64,000 nucleotides of DNA from Paenibacillus amylolyticus (GCF_001570725.1 NZ_BCNV01000005.1:558001-622000); one strand, 5' to 3'; shown: positions 35,616 through 44,484, counted from the first letter of the stretch. The notes: generated from the letters alone by a model not told the origin. Numbers and translations: made by a program.

Positions 35616-35822
35616 TGGATAACTGTCTCCTTACATAAGTCAGCAGGGGCATCTTTCGTCTCATGCCCTTGGTGTACTGGCGTAATTCTCAAATCTCGAT
35701 TATTATGCAGTATATACTATAAACGAAGTAACGTGGATGGACAGAATGAACAATTCAACTTTTTCTGTGAAAAATAGATAAAGTGGTTGAAATCGCTATC
35801 AACACCGACTATAATGAAAATG

Positions 35823-35836
35823 TCGAAACGTTTCAA
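35823..35836. promoter_or_regulatory. LacI-family operator, first copy
   Basis: TCGAAACGTTTCAA, one base from the palindrome TCGAAACGTTTCGA found twice more here. It overlaps the left arm of a 13-bp inverted repeat and lies about 540 bases upstream of the LacI regulator gene. Confidence 0.7.
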
Positions 35837-35900
35837 TCTGGCGTTTACTGCCAGTTTCATTGTGTTAGGCACGAACTGTTTATAGAGCGCCAGATTGAAA
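35831..35900. repeat. Perfect 13-bp inverted repeat with 44-base loop
   Basis: TTTCAATCTGGCG (35831-35843) and CGCCAGATTGAAA (35888-35900) are exact complements; CAGTT/AACTG pairs inside the loop. The left arm begins within the first LacI operator. Possible leader RNA structure, second regulator site, or remnant of a small mobile element. Confidence 0.7.
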
Positions 35901-35996
35901 GACGCGTCATAACCATCAATTATGTATGGACTGGAACGGGATTCATTCAACCCTGGTGCCATAAGGATGGAAACAAGGATTTTTTTTGAGAATACC

Positions 35997-36010
35997 TCGA
36001 AACGTTTCGA
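35997..36010. promoter_or_regulatory. LacI-family operator, second copy
   Basis: TCGAAACGTTTCGA, a perfect 14-bp palindrome about 370 bases upstream of the LacI regulator start. Identical to the site before the GH94 gene, so the regulator probably controls its own gene. Confidence 0.85.
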
Positions 36011-36140
36011 TTGATGGCTACTCCATTGATATGTAAAAAGATCAATAAACGATAATACAGGATTTAGTGGTTGTTCTAACCATGTATCGTATAAAATGTG
36101 GGTAACCTTGAATTTGTTCTTTATAGGTTCAACTAAACTT

Positions 36141-36329
36141 TTTACGCGAGAACGGAGAGGACAGAAATAACGTGAAGAAGCGAAGCGTTCGCCTAAAAGC
36201 TTTCTGCAAGAAAGCTACATCGGAAGCATACGCTATCCCCGGATTTTCCCTTTGAAGAAGGGAATTAAAAAAAATCTGGGGATAACAGCGATCGGAATGT
36301 TATTCTGTCATCGGAGTGGTAAGTGTAAA
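36141..36329. repeat. Structured intergenic repeat, copy 1 (189 bp, with extra arm)
   Basis: First of three related elements. Closing stem TTTACGC (36141-36147) / GTGTAAA (36323-36329); second stem GACAGAAATAAC / GTTATTCTGTC; small hairpin GCGAA-GCG-TTCGC; long hairpin ATCCCCGGATTTT / AAAATCTGGGGAT. Unlike the other copies it has about 37 extra bases with its own hairpin AGCTTTCT-GCA-AGAAAGCT (36198-36216). TTCAACTAAA (36128-36137) and TTTAGTTGAA (36335-36344) extend the pairing outward. It fills the leader region of the LacI regulator gene. Confidence 0.85.
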
Positions 36330-36376
36330 TATTCTTTAGTTGAACTTATATATAGTTTAGAAGGAGCGAACGTGGA

Positions 36377-37366
36377 ATGGCAACGATTAAGGATGTGGCA
36401 AAGCTGGCAGGTGTAGCACTCTCGACTGCTTCCTATGCGCTGAGCGGGGATAGCAAGGTTAGTGCCAAGACCAAGGCTAAAGTGCTTGAGGCAGCACGAG
36501 AATTGAATTACCGCAAGAACGGCTTTGCCATGGACCTGAAGCGGAGCCGGACGAACACGATCGCTTTGATCCTGACAGATCTGTCGGGCCCGTATTACTC
36601 GGAGTTGATCCGCAGTGTACAGGATGTAGCTCTCGCGAACGGGTATGACCTGATTGCGTGCAGCTCCATGGGTGGACGGGATTCAACGGCAGTACGATTT
36701 TTGCGTGAAAAAAGAGTAGATGGAGCCATTGTCCTGGCACATAACATTCAAGATGATATTCTGGTGGAATCTGCTGGTCATCGCTTTCCGATCATCGTGA
36801 TGGATCGTCAGCTATCGAGTGACCATCTGGTCAACGTGCTGGTGGACGGAGAGCAAGGTGGTTACCTCGCTACCAGCCACCTGATTCAGGCAGGACATCA
36901 GAAGATTGCTTATATCAGCGGTCCAGCCAACTCGTATGACAATGCGCTGCGTTACCAAGGGTATCTGCGAGCGATGCGGGAAGCGGGACTTGAAGAAAAG
37001 TCCAAATGGCGTTTGAACGGTAACTTTGTACGTGATGGCGGATACAGTGCAACCAAGATGATGATCATGCAGGGTGAGCTCCCCTCAGCTGTATTTTACG
37101 GTAACGATGAGATGGCGATTGGCGGCCTGAAAGCATTGGAAGAGCGTGGCATATCGGTGCCGAATGACATTTCCGTAATCGGATTTGACGATATTCAGTT
37201 GTCCGAATATGTTCGTCCACCGCTGACAACGATACGCCAGCCGAAGCATGAAGCCGGGTCGCTCGCAGGACATCTGTTATTCCAGATGCTCAATGGCGAA
37301 GCGGTAGATCCATCGTATACGTTAACGATTAATATGATCGAGCGCAGCTCTGTACGTTCGGTCTAG
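36377..37366 (+). CDS. LacI-family transcriptional regulator
   Basis: A 329-residue repressor. The N-terminal helix-turn-helix and hinge (TIKDVAKLAGVALSTASYAL, SAKTKAKVLEAARELNY) are classic LacI. The sugar-binding domain follows from about residue 60, with IALILTDLSGPYYSELIRSV and the C-terminal VIGFDDIQLSEYVRPPLTTI. Operators TCGAAACGTTTCGA are found twice upstream of this gene and once before the GH94 phosphorylase gene, so it most likely represses itself and that enzyme until a beta-glucan-derived sugar binds. AAGGAGC precedes ATG 36377. The leader contains a structured repeat that may add RNA-level control. Confidence 0.93.
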   Translation: MATIKDVAKLAGVALSTASYALSGDSKVSAKTKAKVLEAARELNYRKNGFAMDLKRSRTNTIALILTDLSGPYYSELIRSVQDVALANGYDLIACSSMGGRDSTAVRFLREKRVDGAIVLAHNIQDDILVESAGHRFPIIVMDRQLSSDHLVNVLVDGEQGGYLATSHLIQAGHQKIAYISGPANSYDNALRYQGYLRAMREAGLEEKSKWRLNGNFVRDGGYSATKMMIMQGELPSAVFYGNDEMAIGGLKALEERGISVPNDISVIGFDDIQLSEYVRPPLTTIRQPKHEAGSLAGHLLFQMLNGEAVDPSYTLTINMIERSSVRSV

Positions 37367-37485
37367 ACCGAGTCTGAACAACAAAGACTGCCTGCATGCT
37401 GAAGTAAAAGTTCAATGATGGGGTTATCGTCCGGACGGGCTGTAAAAGGCCGGTTTGAAGAGGCCCCTATTCTTTTTCAGATTCA

Positions 37486-37499
37486 TCGAAACGTTTCGA
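37486..37499 (+). promoter_or_regulatory. LacI-family operator before the GH94 phosphorylase gene
   Basis: Perfect palindrome TCGAAACGTTTCGA, 28 bases before the start codon, where a bound repressor would block transcription or its early elongation. It is the same site as that upstream of the regulator gene. Confidence 0.88.
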
Positions 37500-37527
37500 T
37501 TCTATACTAATTCAAGGAGTGAACCTT

Positions 37528-40500
37528 ATGACAACGATGATTAATGAACCGATCCGGTTGAGTGCCGGAGAGTTATCCTTTACCTTTTTGAACAGTGGAG
37601 ATCTGTACCAGGCTACATCCGGTACAACGATGTTGAACCAGTTGCTCAGCAACCAGATTGATGGATCATTGAACAACCTGTACCTGCGTGTACACGAGGG
37701 AGAGAATATCAGCTCGTTCCCGTTGCTCGGTGTACGTTCGAACAGCAAGGTGATTACAAGCAAGGCACAATCCAGCAACCAGTTGATCTGGGAAGGCACA
37801 GTCCAGCTCGAAGGCAGTGAACAAGGCATTGGTTACCAGGTCGTATTTACGGCTACACCGCAAGGTGTCTGGTTCTGGGATGTGAAGCTTACAGGACAAC
37901 AACATAACGTAGATGTAGTATACGGACAGGATGTAGGTTTGGCTGATCCAGGTGCGGTACGCAGCAATGAAGCTTATCTGTCACAATATATTGACCACAC
38001 GGTATTTGAAGATGAAGCGAAAGGTTATGTCGTTTGTTCCCGTCAAAACCAGCCTCAGGGCGGTGCATTTCCATATATGCAACAAGGTTCCCTGACCAAA
38101 GCTGTTGGTTACTCCACAGACGGATTCCAATTCTTCGGTCTATCTTACAAGGAAACGAATCAACCAGAGAGCTTGAATCGCCAGACGCTTGCGAATGAGA
38201 CGTATCAGTATGAATTTGCCTACACGGCGCTGCAATCTGAACTGCTGAATCTGAACGGAGAAGCACAGGTGGTCTTTTATGGACTGGCGAAGCCTAATCA
38301 TGCGGAAGGAATCTCTGCACTGGAATTCGGAGATGAAGTTACAGCAGCATGGAATGAAGTACAGGCTCTGACTGTGGAAAATGGTGATACGTTGGAACAG
38401 GTGAAACTGTCCTCCTTCCTGGGTGAACCGCTGGTTACGCTGGATCTGACGCAAGATGAGATTCAGGATCTGTTCCCTGATCGTCATCAGGAAGAGCATA
38501 GCGGTGAGGAGCTGTTATCCTTTTTCACAGGCAGCTATGAGCATATCGTTCTAAAAGCGAAAGAAATGCTTGTGGAGCGTCCGCACGGTCACATTCTGAT
38601 GAGTGGTGGCAACGTGCAGCTTGGAGCACAGGTTATTACGACAACATCGTATATGTACGGTATTTTCAACTCACAGCTCGTTATTGGTAACACCAATTTT
38701 AATAAAATGATCAGTAATGCCCGCAATGCATTGAACGTGCCGAAGACGGCGGGACAACGCATTTATGTGGAAATGGACGGACAATATCGTCTGCTGACGA
38801 TGCCTTCCCTGTTCGAGATTGGCTTCAACTATGTACGTTGGATCTACAAAACGGAATCCGATACGATCATCGTGACCAATTACACGGGTGCACATACTAC
38901 GGAAGTAAGCATGAACGTACGCTCCACAAGTGGCACAGCATACCGTTACCTGGTAACAAACCAGATTACGATGAATGTGAATGAATACGAGTATCCGCTG
39001 CATATGACGCAGGACGGCGATACTTTGATCTTCAAGGCTGATCCACAAGCGATCAGTGCCGGAACGTATCCGGATCTGCAATACCGCATGTCGGTGGATG
39101 GCGCGACTGTAAATGTAGGGGACGAAACGCTGTTGGCAAGTGGTATCCGCAGTGGGTCTGCATCTCTGGTAACGCTTAGTCTGGAAGCGAGTGCTGAATG
39201 GACGCTGAAGGTACAAGGGGTACTGGAAGGCCAAGCGGATAGCGCAGTGGTAGCAGGCTCAAGTCTTACGTTTGAAGAGGAAGTGCAGGCATACCGCGAG
39301 TTCTTCGCAGGTGTGATGAACGGGTTCCGTTTGTCCCGTGGAGAAGGTCAGAGTGCAGAGGATCTGTTCAAAGTTAATGCGCTGGCTTGGTGGTACACCC
39401 ACAACATGCTGGTTCACTACTCCGTACCTCACGGTTTGGAGCAGTACGGCGGCGCAGCTTGGGGTACACGGGATGTATGCCAAGGTCCGGTAGAGTACTT
39501 TATGGCAACGCAAAAATATGAGCAAGTTCGCGACATCATCAAAATGGTCTATACTCACCAATACGAAGATGATGGCAACTGGCCGCAATGGTTCATGTTT
39601 GATAAATATTTTGCAATTCAACAGGAAGAGAGTCATGGCGACATCATCGTATGGCCGCTGAAAGTTCTGGCGGATTACCTGACAGCGACTCGCGACTATG
39701 CAATCCTGGATGAGAAAGTACCTTATACGGTTAAACATAGCTTCGGGTTCACGGAAGAAACGGCAACGGTACTGGATCACGCGAAAAAAGAAATCGAATA
39801 TATCCGTTCGCACTTCCTGCACGATACGTTCTTGTCTTCCTACGGAGATGGCGACTGGGATGATACGCTCCAACCAGCCAATGCACAGCTGAAGCAATAC
39901 ATGGTGAGCAGTTGGACGGTGGCATTGACGTATCAGTCCGTGAATGTGCTCTCACAAGCGCTGAAATTCAAGGATGCCGACTTTGCACAGGAGCTTGATG
40001 TGCTGGCTCAAGGCATCCGTGAGGACTTTAACCGTTACATGCTGGGCACAGATGTGATTCCAGGCTTTGTATACATGGAAGAAGCCGACCAAGCGAAGCT
40101 GATGCTTCATCCAACGGACACAGAGACAGGCATTCAATATCGCCTGTTGCCAATGACGCGCAGCATGATCGGTGAGTTGCTGAATGCGGAGCAAGCAGAA
40201 TCGCATTATGCCTTGATCCGTGAGCAGTTCCTGTGCCCGGATGGCGTGCGTCTGATGAATCGCCCGGCTCAATATGCTGGCGGTGTAAGCACACACTTCA
40301 AACGTGCAGAGCAGGCATCCAACTTCGGACGTGAGATTGGTTTGCAATATGTACACGCTCATATTCGTTACGTGGAAGCGATGGCGAAGCTTGGCAAGAC
40401 AGATCAGGTGTGGAATGGTCTCGCGATGATCAACCCGGTTGGTATCGGCGAGGTTGTGCCTAACGCGGAGATTCGCCAAGCGAACTCGTACTTCAGTAGT

Positions 40501-40920
40501 TCGGACGGTAAGTTCAATACACGTTACGAGGCGCAGGAGCATTTTGACCAGCTTCGTAAAGGGACTGTACAGGTGAAAGGCGGATGGAGAATCTACTCCA
40601 GCGGCCCTGGAATCTACATGAACCAACTGATCTCCAACGCGCTTGGCATTCGTCAAGAAGGTGGCGATCTGGTCATTGACCCGGTATTGCCAGCTGAGCT
40701 GAATGGCATGCAATTCGAATTCGAGTATGCGGGTGAGCCAGTAACGTTCATCTATCACTTGAACGAAGGTGCTGTGAGCCGTGTAACGGTGAACGGTAAG
40801 GATATTCGTACTGAGCGTACAGCAAACCGTTACCGTCAGGGCGGGGTCTGCATCTCACTGGATGAGTTCAGACAAGCACGTAGTGCGACTGAGCGCACGG
40901 TTGTTGATATTTATATGTAA
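37528..40920 (+). CDS. GH94-type glycoside phosphorylase, probably 1,2-beta-oligoglucan phosphorylase-like
   Basis: A 1130-residue cytoplasmic enzyme. The N-terminal half is beta-sandwich; an (alpha/alpha)6 barrel begins near residue 600 (VNALAWWYTHNMLVHYSVPHG). The GDGDWDD segment at about 772-778 carries the GH94 general-acid Asp. Family GH94 phosphorylases split beta-glucosides with inorganic phosphate to give glucose 1-phosphate, saving ATP. Length above 1100 residues and overall layout resemble the 1,2-beta-oligoglucan (sophoro-oligosaccharide) phosphorylase group rather than cellobiose phosphorylase of about 800 residues; the exact linkage is an inference. AAGGAG and ATG 37528 define the start, GTG 37519 overlaps the RBS. 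A LacI operator lies just upstream. No transporter or beta-glucosidase is adjacent. Confidence 0.8.
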   Translation: MTTMINEPIRLSAGELSFTFLNSGDLYQATSGTTMLNQLLSNQIDGSLNNLYLRVHEGENISSFPLLGVRSNSKVITSKAQSSNQLIWEGTVQLEGSEQGIGYQVVFTATPQGVWFWDVKLTGQQHNVDVVYGQDVGLADPGAVRSNEAYLSQYIDHTVFEDEAKGYVVCSRQNQPQGGAFPYMQQGSLTKAVGYSTDGFQFFGLSYKETNQPESLNRQTLANETYQYEFAYTALQSELLNLNGEAQVVFYGLAKPNHAEGISALEFGDEVTAAWNEVQALTVENGDTLEQVKLSSFLGEPLVTLDLTQDEIQDLFPDRHQEEHSGEELLSFFTGSYEHIVLKAKEMLVERPHGHILMSGGNVQLGAQVITTTSYMYGIFNSQLVIGNTNFNKMISNARNALNVPKTAGQRIYVEMDGQYRLLTMPSLFEIGFNYVRWIYKTESDTIIVTNYTGAHTTEVSMNVRSTSGTAYRYLVTNQITMNVNEYEYPLHMTQDGDTLIFKADPQAISAGTYPDLQYRMSVDGATVNVGDETLLASGIRSGSASLVTLSLEASAEWTLKVQGVLEGQADSAVVAGSSLTFEEEVQAYREFFAGVMNGFRLSRGEGQSAEDLFKVNALAWWYTHNMLVHYSVPHGLEQYGGAAWGTRDVCQGPVEYFMATQKYEQVRDIIKMVYTHQYEDDGNWPQWFMFDKYFAIQQEESHGDIIVWPLKVLADYLTATRDYAILDEKVPYTVKHSFGFTEETATVLDHAKKEIEYIRSHFLHDTFLSSYGDGDWDDTLQPANAQLKQYMVSSWTVALTYQSVNVLSQALKFKDADFAQELDVLAQGIREDFNRYMLGTDVIPGFVYMEEADQAKLMLHPTDTETGIQYRLLPMTRSMIGELLNAEQAESHYALIREQFLCPDGVRLMNRPAQYAGGVSTHFKRAEQASNFGREIGLQYVHAHIRYVEAMAKLGKTDQVWNGLAMINPVGIGEVVPNAEIRQANSYFSSSDGKFNTRYEAQEHFDQLRKGTVQVKGGWRIYSSGPGIYMNQLISNALGIRQEGGDLVIDPVLPAELNGMQFEFEYAGEPVTFIYHLNEGAVSRVTVNGKDIRTERTANRYRQGGVCISLDEFRQARSATERTVVDIYM

Positions 40921-40941
40921 TTTCATAGCATGATGTATACC

Positions 40942-40980
40942 AAGGTCATCCTCCTTTCTTCAAGGCGGGATGGCCTTTTT
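40942..40980 (+). terminator. Terminator of the GH94 gene
   Basis: AAGGTCATCC pairs with GGATGGCCTT (one G-T pair), followed by five Ts. The minus-strand MerR fusion gene ends 20 bases further on. Confidence 0.85.
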
Positions 40981-41000
40981 GGCATATGCTCATGATCCGA

Positions 41001-42200
41001 TTACCGCAGTGGAACCGCCAGCAACGTATGCAACAACTCATTATGCCGTACATGCTTGGTTACGTACCCCTGTTGCTCCAGCCAGCCGCATAGCTCACCC
41101 AGCAGAGGGAAGTGACGCTCGTGCAAGGCGCGCAGCTGTTCCTCGTGTCCTGTGGTTTCTGCCTGCCGGATATAGGAATCACGGTGAGTCGCATCAACAA
41201 ACATCAAATCCGTTAGACCGATACGCCCGCGTGAGGTTAAAACCCGCTGCATCTCCTGTAAGGCCAGTAGTTGCTGGTCTGGACTCAGATGATGGAAGGC
41301 GAAGCTGGATACAACAAAGTCGAAGGAATGATCAGCAAAAGGCAGAGCGAGGAAATTTCCAAGCTTCACATGCATCTCGGGATATTTAGTACGGCATCTA
41401 CGCAGCATCTCCCGGGACTGATCGATTGCGGTCATGTCTGCGCCGTGCTGTAGCAGTTTCCCAGCCAGATTACCTGTGCCTGTACCAATATCGAGTCCTT
41501 TCTCACCAAGGGCGGGAGAGATCCAATGAGCTGTCTGTTCGAGCGCTTCGTCATAGTTGTGATACAGATAAAAGGTAGACTGTACCATATCCTTGGATTT
41601 GCTCGGCGTGGAATGATCTTTATCCTGGTGTAGATGTGAAACTTCATGCTCATCGCTTATGGGAAAGGCTTCATCCGAAGAATGCCTATCCTCTGAAATG
41701 AATTGTCCAGTACTGACTCTTCCTTCTGCCTGTACTCGCTGATCGTGGATGGCTGCCTGCGTGTCATAATTCCACCGATCGTGCCAGTTCTGCCGTGCTT
41801 CACGCAGGCGCCGTGCACTGTCCGCAAGGTCGTGCAGATGGCTGACATCCAGTGGACCGTCCTGACGATTCAGGTCAATCATGCGCTGGGTTGTATCCAT
41901 CATACGTTTCAGCTCAATCCACTGGGCATACATGACGGCCTGTTGCAGCTCCAGATATTCTTCCAGCCGCTGCTGGTTCCCCTGATCAATCTCTCCTAGC
42001 GCGTGTGTAATATCCTGCAGGGACATGCCAATCTCACGCAGCGCAGCAATGGTCTGAAGCCGCCAGATATCATTCTCGGTATAGGTACGATACCCGTTAC
42101 TGGACTGTTTGGCGGGTAGAATTAATCCTTTTTCCTCATAAAAGCGAATGGCTCTCGCCGATATACCAAGCCTGCTTGCTGCCTCTTTGATATTCATCAT
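41001..42200 (-). CDS. MerR regulator fused to a SAM-dependent methyltransferase
   Basis: A 399-residue two-domain protein. Residues 1-75 are a MerR winged helix (MNIKEAASRLGISARAIRFYEEKGLI, YTENDIWRLQTIAALREIGMSL), then a helical dimerisation segment and an acidic linker. From about residue 230 a class I methyltransferase begins: motif I LDIGTGTGNLAGKLL, acidic motif AIDQS, and post-motif VVSSFAFHHLSPDQQLLALQEMQRVL. The methyltransferase half resembles UbiE/Methyltransf_11 small-molecule enzymes. AAGGAGGGG precedes ATG-ATG at 42200/42197. The fusion could sense SAM or a methylated compound, or methylate a toxin whose presence the MerR half detects. No target gene is evident nearby. Confidence 0.88.
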   Translation of the reverse strand: MMNIKEAASRLGISARAIRFYEEKGLILPAKQSSNGYRTYTENDIWRLQTIAALREIGMSLQDITHALGEIDQGNQQRLEEYLELQQAVMYAQWIELKRMMDTTQRMIDLNRQDGPLDVSHLHDLADSARRLREARQNWHDRWNYDTQAAIHDQRVQAEGRVSTGQFISEDRHSSDEAFPISDEHEVSHLHQDKDHSTPSKSKDMVQSTFYLYHNYDEALEQTAHWISPALGEKGLDIGTGTGNLAGKLLQHGADMTAIDQSREMLRRCRTKYPEMHVKLGNFLALPFADHSFDFVVSSFAFHHLSPDQQLLALQEMQRVLTSRGRIGLTDLMFVDATHRDSYIRQAETTGHEEQLRALHERHFPLLGELCGWLEQQGYVTKHVRHNELLHTLLAVPLR

Positions 42201-42459
42201 GCATCCCCTCCTTATCGAACCAGTATAAACCATGACGTTACGGCAAGGTTAAGTGTTTATCTCATTTTAATAAAAGGTTCAATATCGAGTGGAATTTTAG
42301 TCGAAGCTGAGGCTATGCTACAATATATAGAGCAAAGAATTATAATCAGTGAAGCGAACGAACGATATATGTTAAGTTTTTAATAATCTTCATTTTCTAA
42401 ACTTTCCCGACGTTGTAACGTACAGCGTTGTCGACTATAGCACGAAAGGTTGAATCATT

Positions 42460-42960
42460 ATGCTTACCAGCCATACATTTACGATTCGTCCATCCGAAAT
42501 TAAAGATGCCGCCCAGCTAATGGAGTTGGACACCCTGGTATGGGACAAATATACCTCTCCTGCACCGATGCATTGGCGCTCCAGACAGCAATATCTGCAG
42601 CATTGTCCGCCAGGCAGCCAATTGATTGCGGTGCAGGGAGAGCGGGTATGTGGTTATGTGGGCTTTCAGCCAGCCACAGGTATGCCCGTCAACCGTCATG
42701 TCTACGAGATTCATATTGCGGTTCATCCTCATGATCGGCGGTGTGGCATTGCTACAGCGTTGATGGATGCCATCAAGCAGCATGCGATCGAACAAGGCGT
42801 TCGCAAGCTCAGGCTACGCGTACTTTCCAGCAATCCGGGAGCGATTACGTTTTATACACAGTGTGGATTCGTGACGGAAGGCAGGTTGGTATCCGAGTTT
42901 TATATCGGAGACAAGTATGTGGACGATATTCTTATGGGTTATTTTATCCAGACCAAATAG
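42460..42960 (+). CDS. GNAT-family N-acetyltransferase
   Basis: A 166-residue acetyl-CoA-dependent acetyltransferase. The acetyl-CoA pocket is seen in IHIAVHPHDRRCGIATALMDAIKQHA, matching motif A (V-x-x-x-x-R-x-x-G-I/V-A), and motif B in FYTQCGFVTEGRL. The substrate cannot be told from sequence; the fold serves small amines, antibiotics or protein N-termini. It starts at ATG 42460 and ends 26 bases before the SDR gene, which is probably cotranscribed. Confidence 0.87.
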   Translation: MLTSHTFTIRPSEIKDAAQLMELDTLVWDKYTSPAPMHWRSRQQYLQHCPPGSQLIAVQGERVCGYVGFQPATGMPVNRHVYEIHIAVHPHDRRCGIATALMDAIKQHAIEQGVRKLRLRVLSSNPGAITFYTQCGFVTEGRLVSEFYIGDKYVDDILMGYFIQTK

Positions 42961-42986
42961 AAACTAGCTGAGGAGGAGGAACAACG

Positions 42987-43775
42987 ATGGACATGGGACT
43001 TCAAGGTAAAAAAGCACTGGTGCTGGCTTCCAGTCGAGGACTGGGCAAAGCGATAGCCGCTCAATTGGCAGCAGAAGGTGCTGACGTCATGCTTGCCAGC
43101 CGGAGCGAAGAAAAGCTCGCAGCAGTGAAGCAGGAGCTTCTGGCGCTTGGTGGTGGTGGACGTGTGGAATATTGTGCAACCGATGTGACACGCAAGGAAG
43201 ATATTGAGGCTCTTATTCACAAGACAGCGGAGCTGTTTGGACAGATTGATATTCTGGTGAACAATTCGGGTGGCCCGCCATCGGGTTCATTTGAGTCACT
43301 GACGGATGAAGATTGGGAACGTGCATTTGAATTAAATGTGCTCAGTTATGTAAGGCTGATTCGTGGCGCTCTTCCTTATATGAAAGAAAGCGGAGGACAC
43401 ATTGTCAATATCGCTTCAACTTCGGTGAAACAGCCCATTCCGGGTCTGGTGCTGTCCAACACGTTCCGTACTGGCGTGTTTGGATTGGCGAAGACGTTAT
43501 CCCAGGAGCTGGCTCCATACGGAATTTTGATCAACACGGTGGCGCCGGGACGTATTGCAACAGACCGTATACGTGAGCTGGATGCAGCACGGGCTGAGCA
43601 GAATGGAATCAGTGAGGAAGAGGTATCTGACCAATTCCGTAAAGAGATTCCACTGGGCCGTTATGGTCAACCAGAGGAATTTGCCAAAGCGGTGGTATTC
43701 CTGTTATCCGGGGCCAATACGTACATTACAGGCACCTCATTGATCGTGGATGGTGGCATGGTCCGAGCCCTATAA
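42987..43775 (+). CDS. SDR-family oxidoreductase lacking the canonical Tyr-x3-Lys
   Basis: A 262-residue Rossmann protein of the short-chain dehydrogenase/reductase family. The cofactor loop is ASSRGLGKA in place of TGxxxGIG, the NNSG motif is present (VNNSGGPPSG), and Ser of NIASTSV fits the catalytic serine. At the usual YxxxK position I read SNTFR, so the catalytic Tyr appears to be Ser and the Lys to be Arg. Close relatives annotated as 3-oxoacyl-ACP reductases share this feature in my memory, but the activity is uncertain. GAGGAGGAGG with ATG 42987 gives a very strong start. It follows a GNAT gene in one small operon. Confidence 0.85.
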   Translation: MDMGLQGKKALVLASSRGLGKAIAAQLAAEGADVMLASRSEEKLAAVKQELLALGGGGRVEYCATDVTRKEDIEALIHKTAELFGQIDILVNNSGGPPSGSFESLTDEDWERAFELNVLSYVRLIRGALPYMKESGGHIVNIASTSVKQPIPGLVLSNTFRTGVFGLAKTLSQELAPYGILINTVAPGRIATDRIRELDAARAEQNGISEEEVSDQFRKEIPLGRYGQPEEFAKAVVFLLSGANTYITGTSLIVDGGMVRAL

Positions 43776-43793
43776 AAGTCATGGATACAATAA

Positions 43794-43834
43794 AATACCC
43801 TCTGTCACCACATTCTGTGGAGATCGAGGGTATT
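43794..43834. terminator. Hairpin between convergent SDR and acetyltransferase genes
   Basis: AATACCCTC pairs with GAGGGTATT; CCACA/TGTGG pairs inside. T-runs are short on both sides, so termination may be moderate but could serve both directions. Confidence 0.65.
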
Positions 43835-43888
43835 CGTGTTGATCCATTATGTTGGGAGAAAACACTCCCGATTCATTATGTAGGCGAA

Positions 43889-44437
43889 TTAGCGCAAGAG
43901 TTCCCATTCATGCTGAAGCATGCCGTACACCGCATGGTTCACGTAACCTTTAGGCAGTTTCTCTGCCTGACGAATGACCCCCTCGAGAACAAATCCGAGT
44001 CTTTCAGGGATAGCGCGACTCCGTTTGTTATTCGTTGCCGAGCGAATCTCGACGCGATTCAGATCCAGGGTCACCAGAGCATAATCAACCAGAACGCGAC
44101 AAGCGCTTGTCATCAAGCCCTGACCCTCAAAACCTTTGCCAAGCCAATATCCGATGCTTACCGAGCGGTTGGTCCAGTTAATCTCGTGGAATCCAATGAC
44201 GCCGGCTAGATCCCCTTTTGACCATACTCCGGCGGTGAATCCGCCATTCTCGGCACCTTGTTTTAACGCGTTGGTAATGAAGTTTGAGGTGTGTTCCACT
44301 TCTGTGACATGATCCACCCACGGCAACCAATGTCGCAGTTGATCCCGCGAACGATCCGTCAGTTCGAACAGCGGTTTGGTATGTTCCATGGCCAGTGGCC
44401 GGAGTTCGGTATATTCATCCAATGAATAGGTAAACAT
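43889..44437 (-). CDS. RimJ/RimL-type GNAT acetyltransferase
   Basis: A 182-residue acetyltransferase of the group that includes ribosomal-protein N-terminal acetylases and B. subtilis YdaF. Motif A lies in SIGYWLGKGFEGQGLMTSACRVLVDYA, and the C-terminal signature RVEIRSATNNKRSRAIPERLGFVLEGVIR is characteristic. Acetylated target unknown. It follows the DUF2164 gene by 47 bases on the same strand, with an AAGAAGG ribosome site, and may be cotranscribed with it. It converges with the SDR gene. Confidence 0.88.
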   Translation of the reverse strand: MFTYSLDEYTELRPLAMEHTKPLFELTDRSRDQLRHWLPWVDHVTEVEHTSNFITNALKQGAENGGFTAGVWSKGDLAGVIGFHEINWTNRSVSIGYWLGKGFEGQGLMTSACRVLVDYALVTLDLNRVEIRSATNNKRSRAIPERLGFVLEGVIRQAEKLPKGYVNHAVYGMLQHEWELLR

Positions 44438-44484
44438 GAATGCAACCTTCTTTCTTTGTATAGTATGGGTTTAGTTTTGGTGGA

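Noticed and set aside
35783..35989. 68-codon frame upstream of the LacI regulator gene
   Set aside because: It contains the first LacI operator and the 13-bp inverted repeat; no ribosome site; the region looks regulatory.
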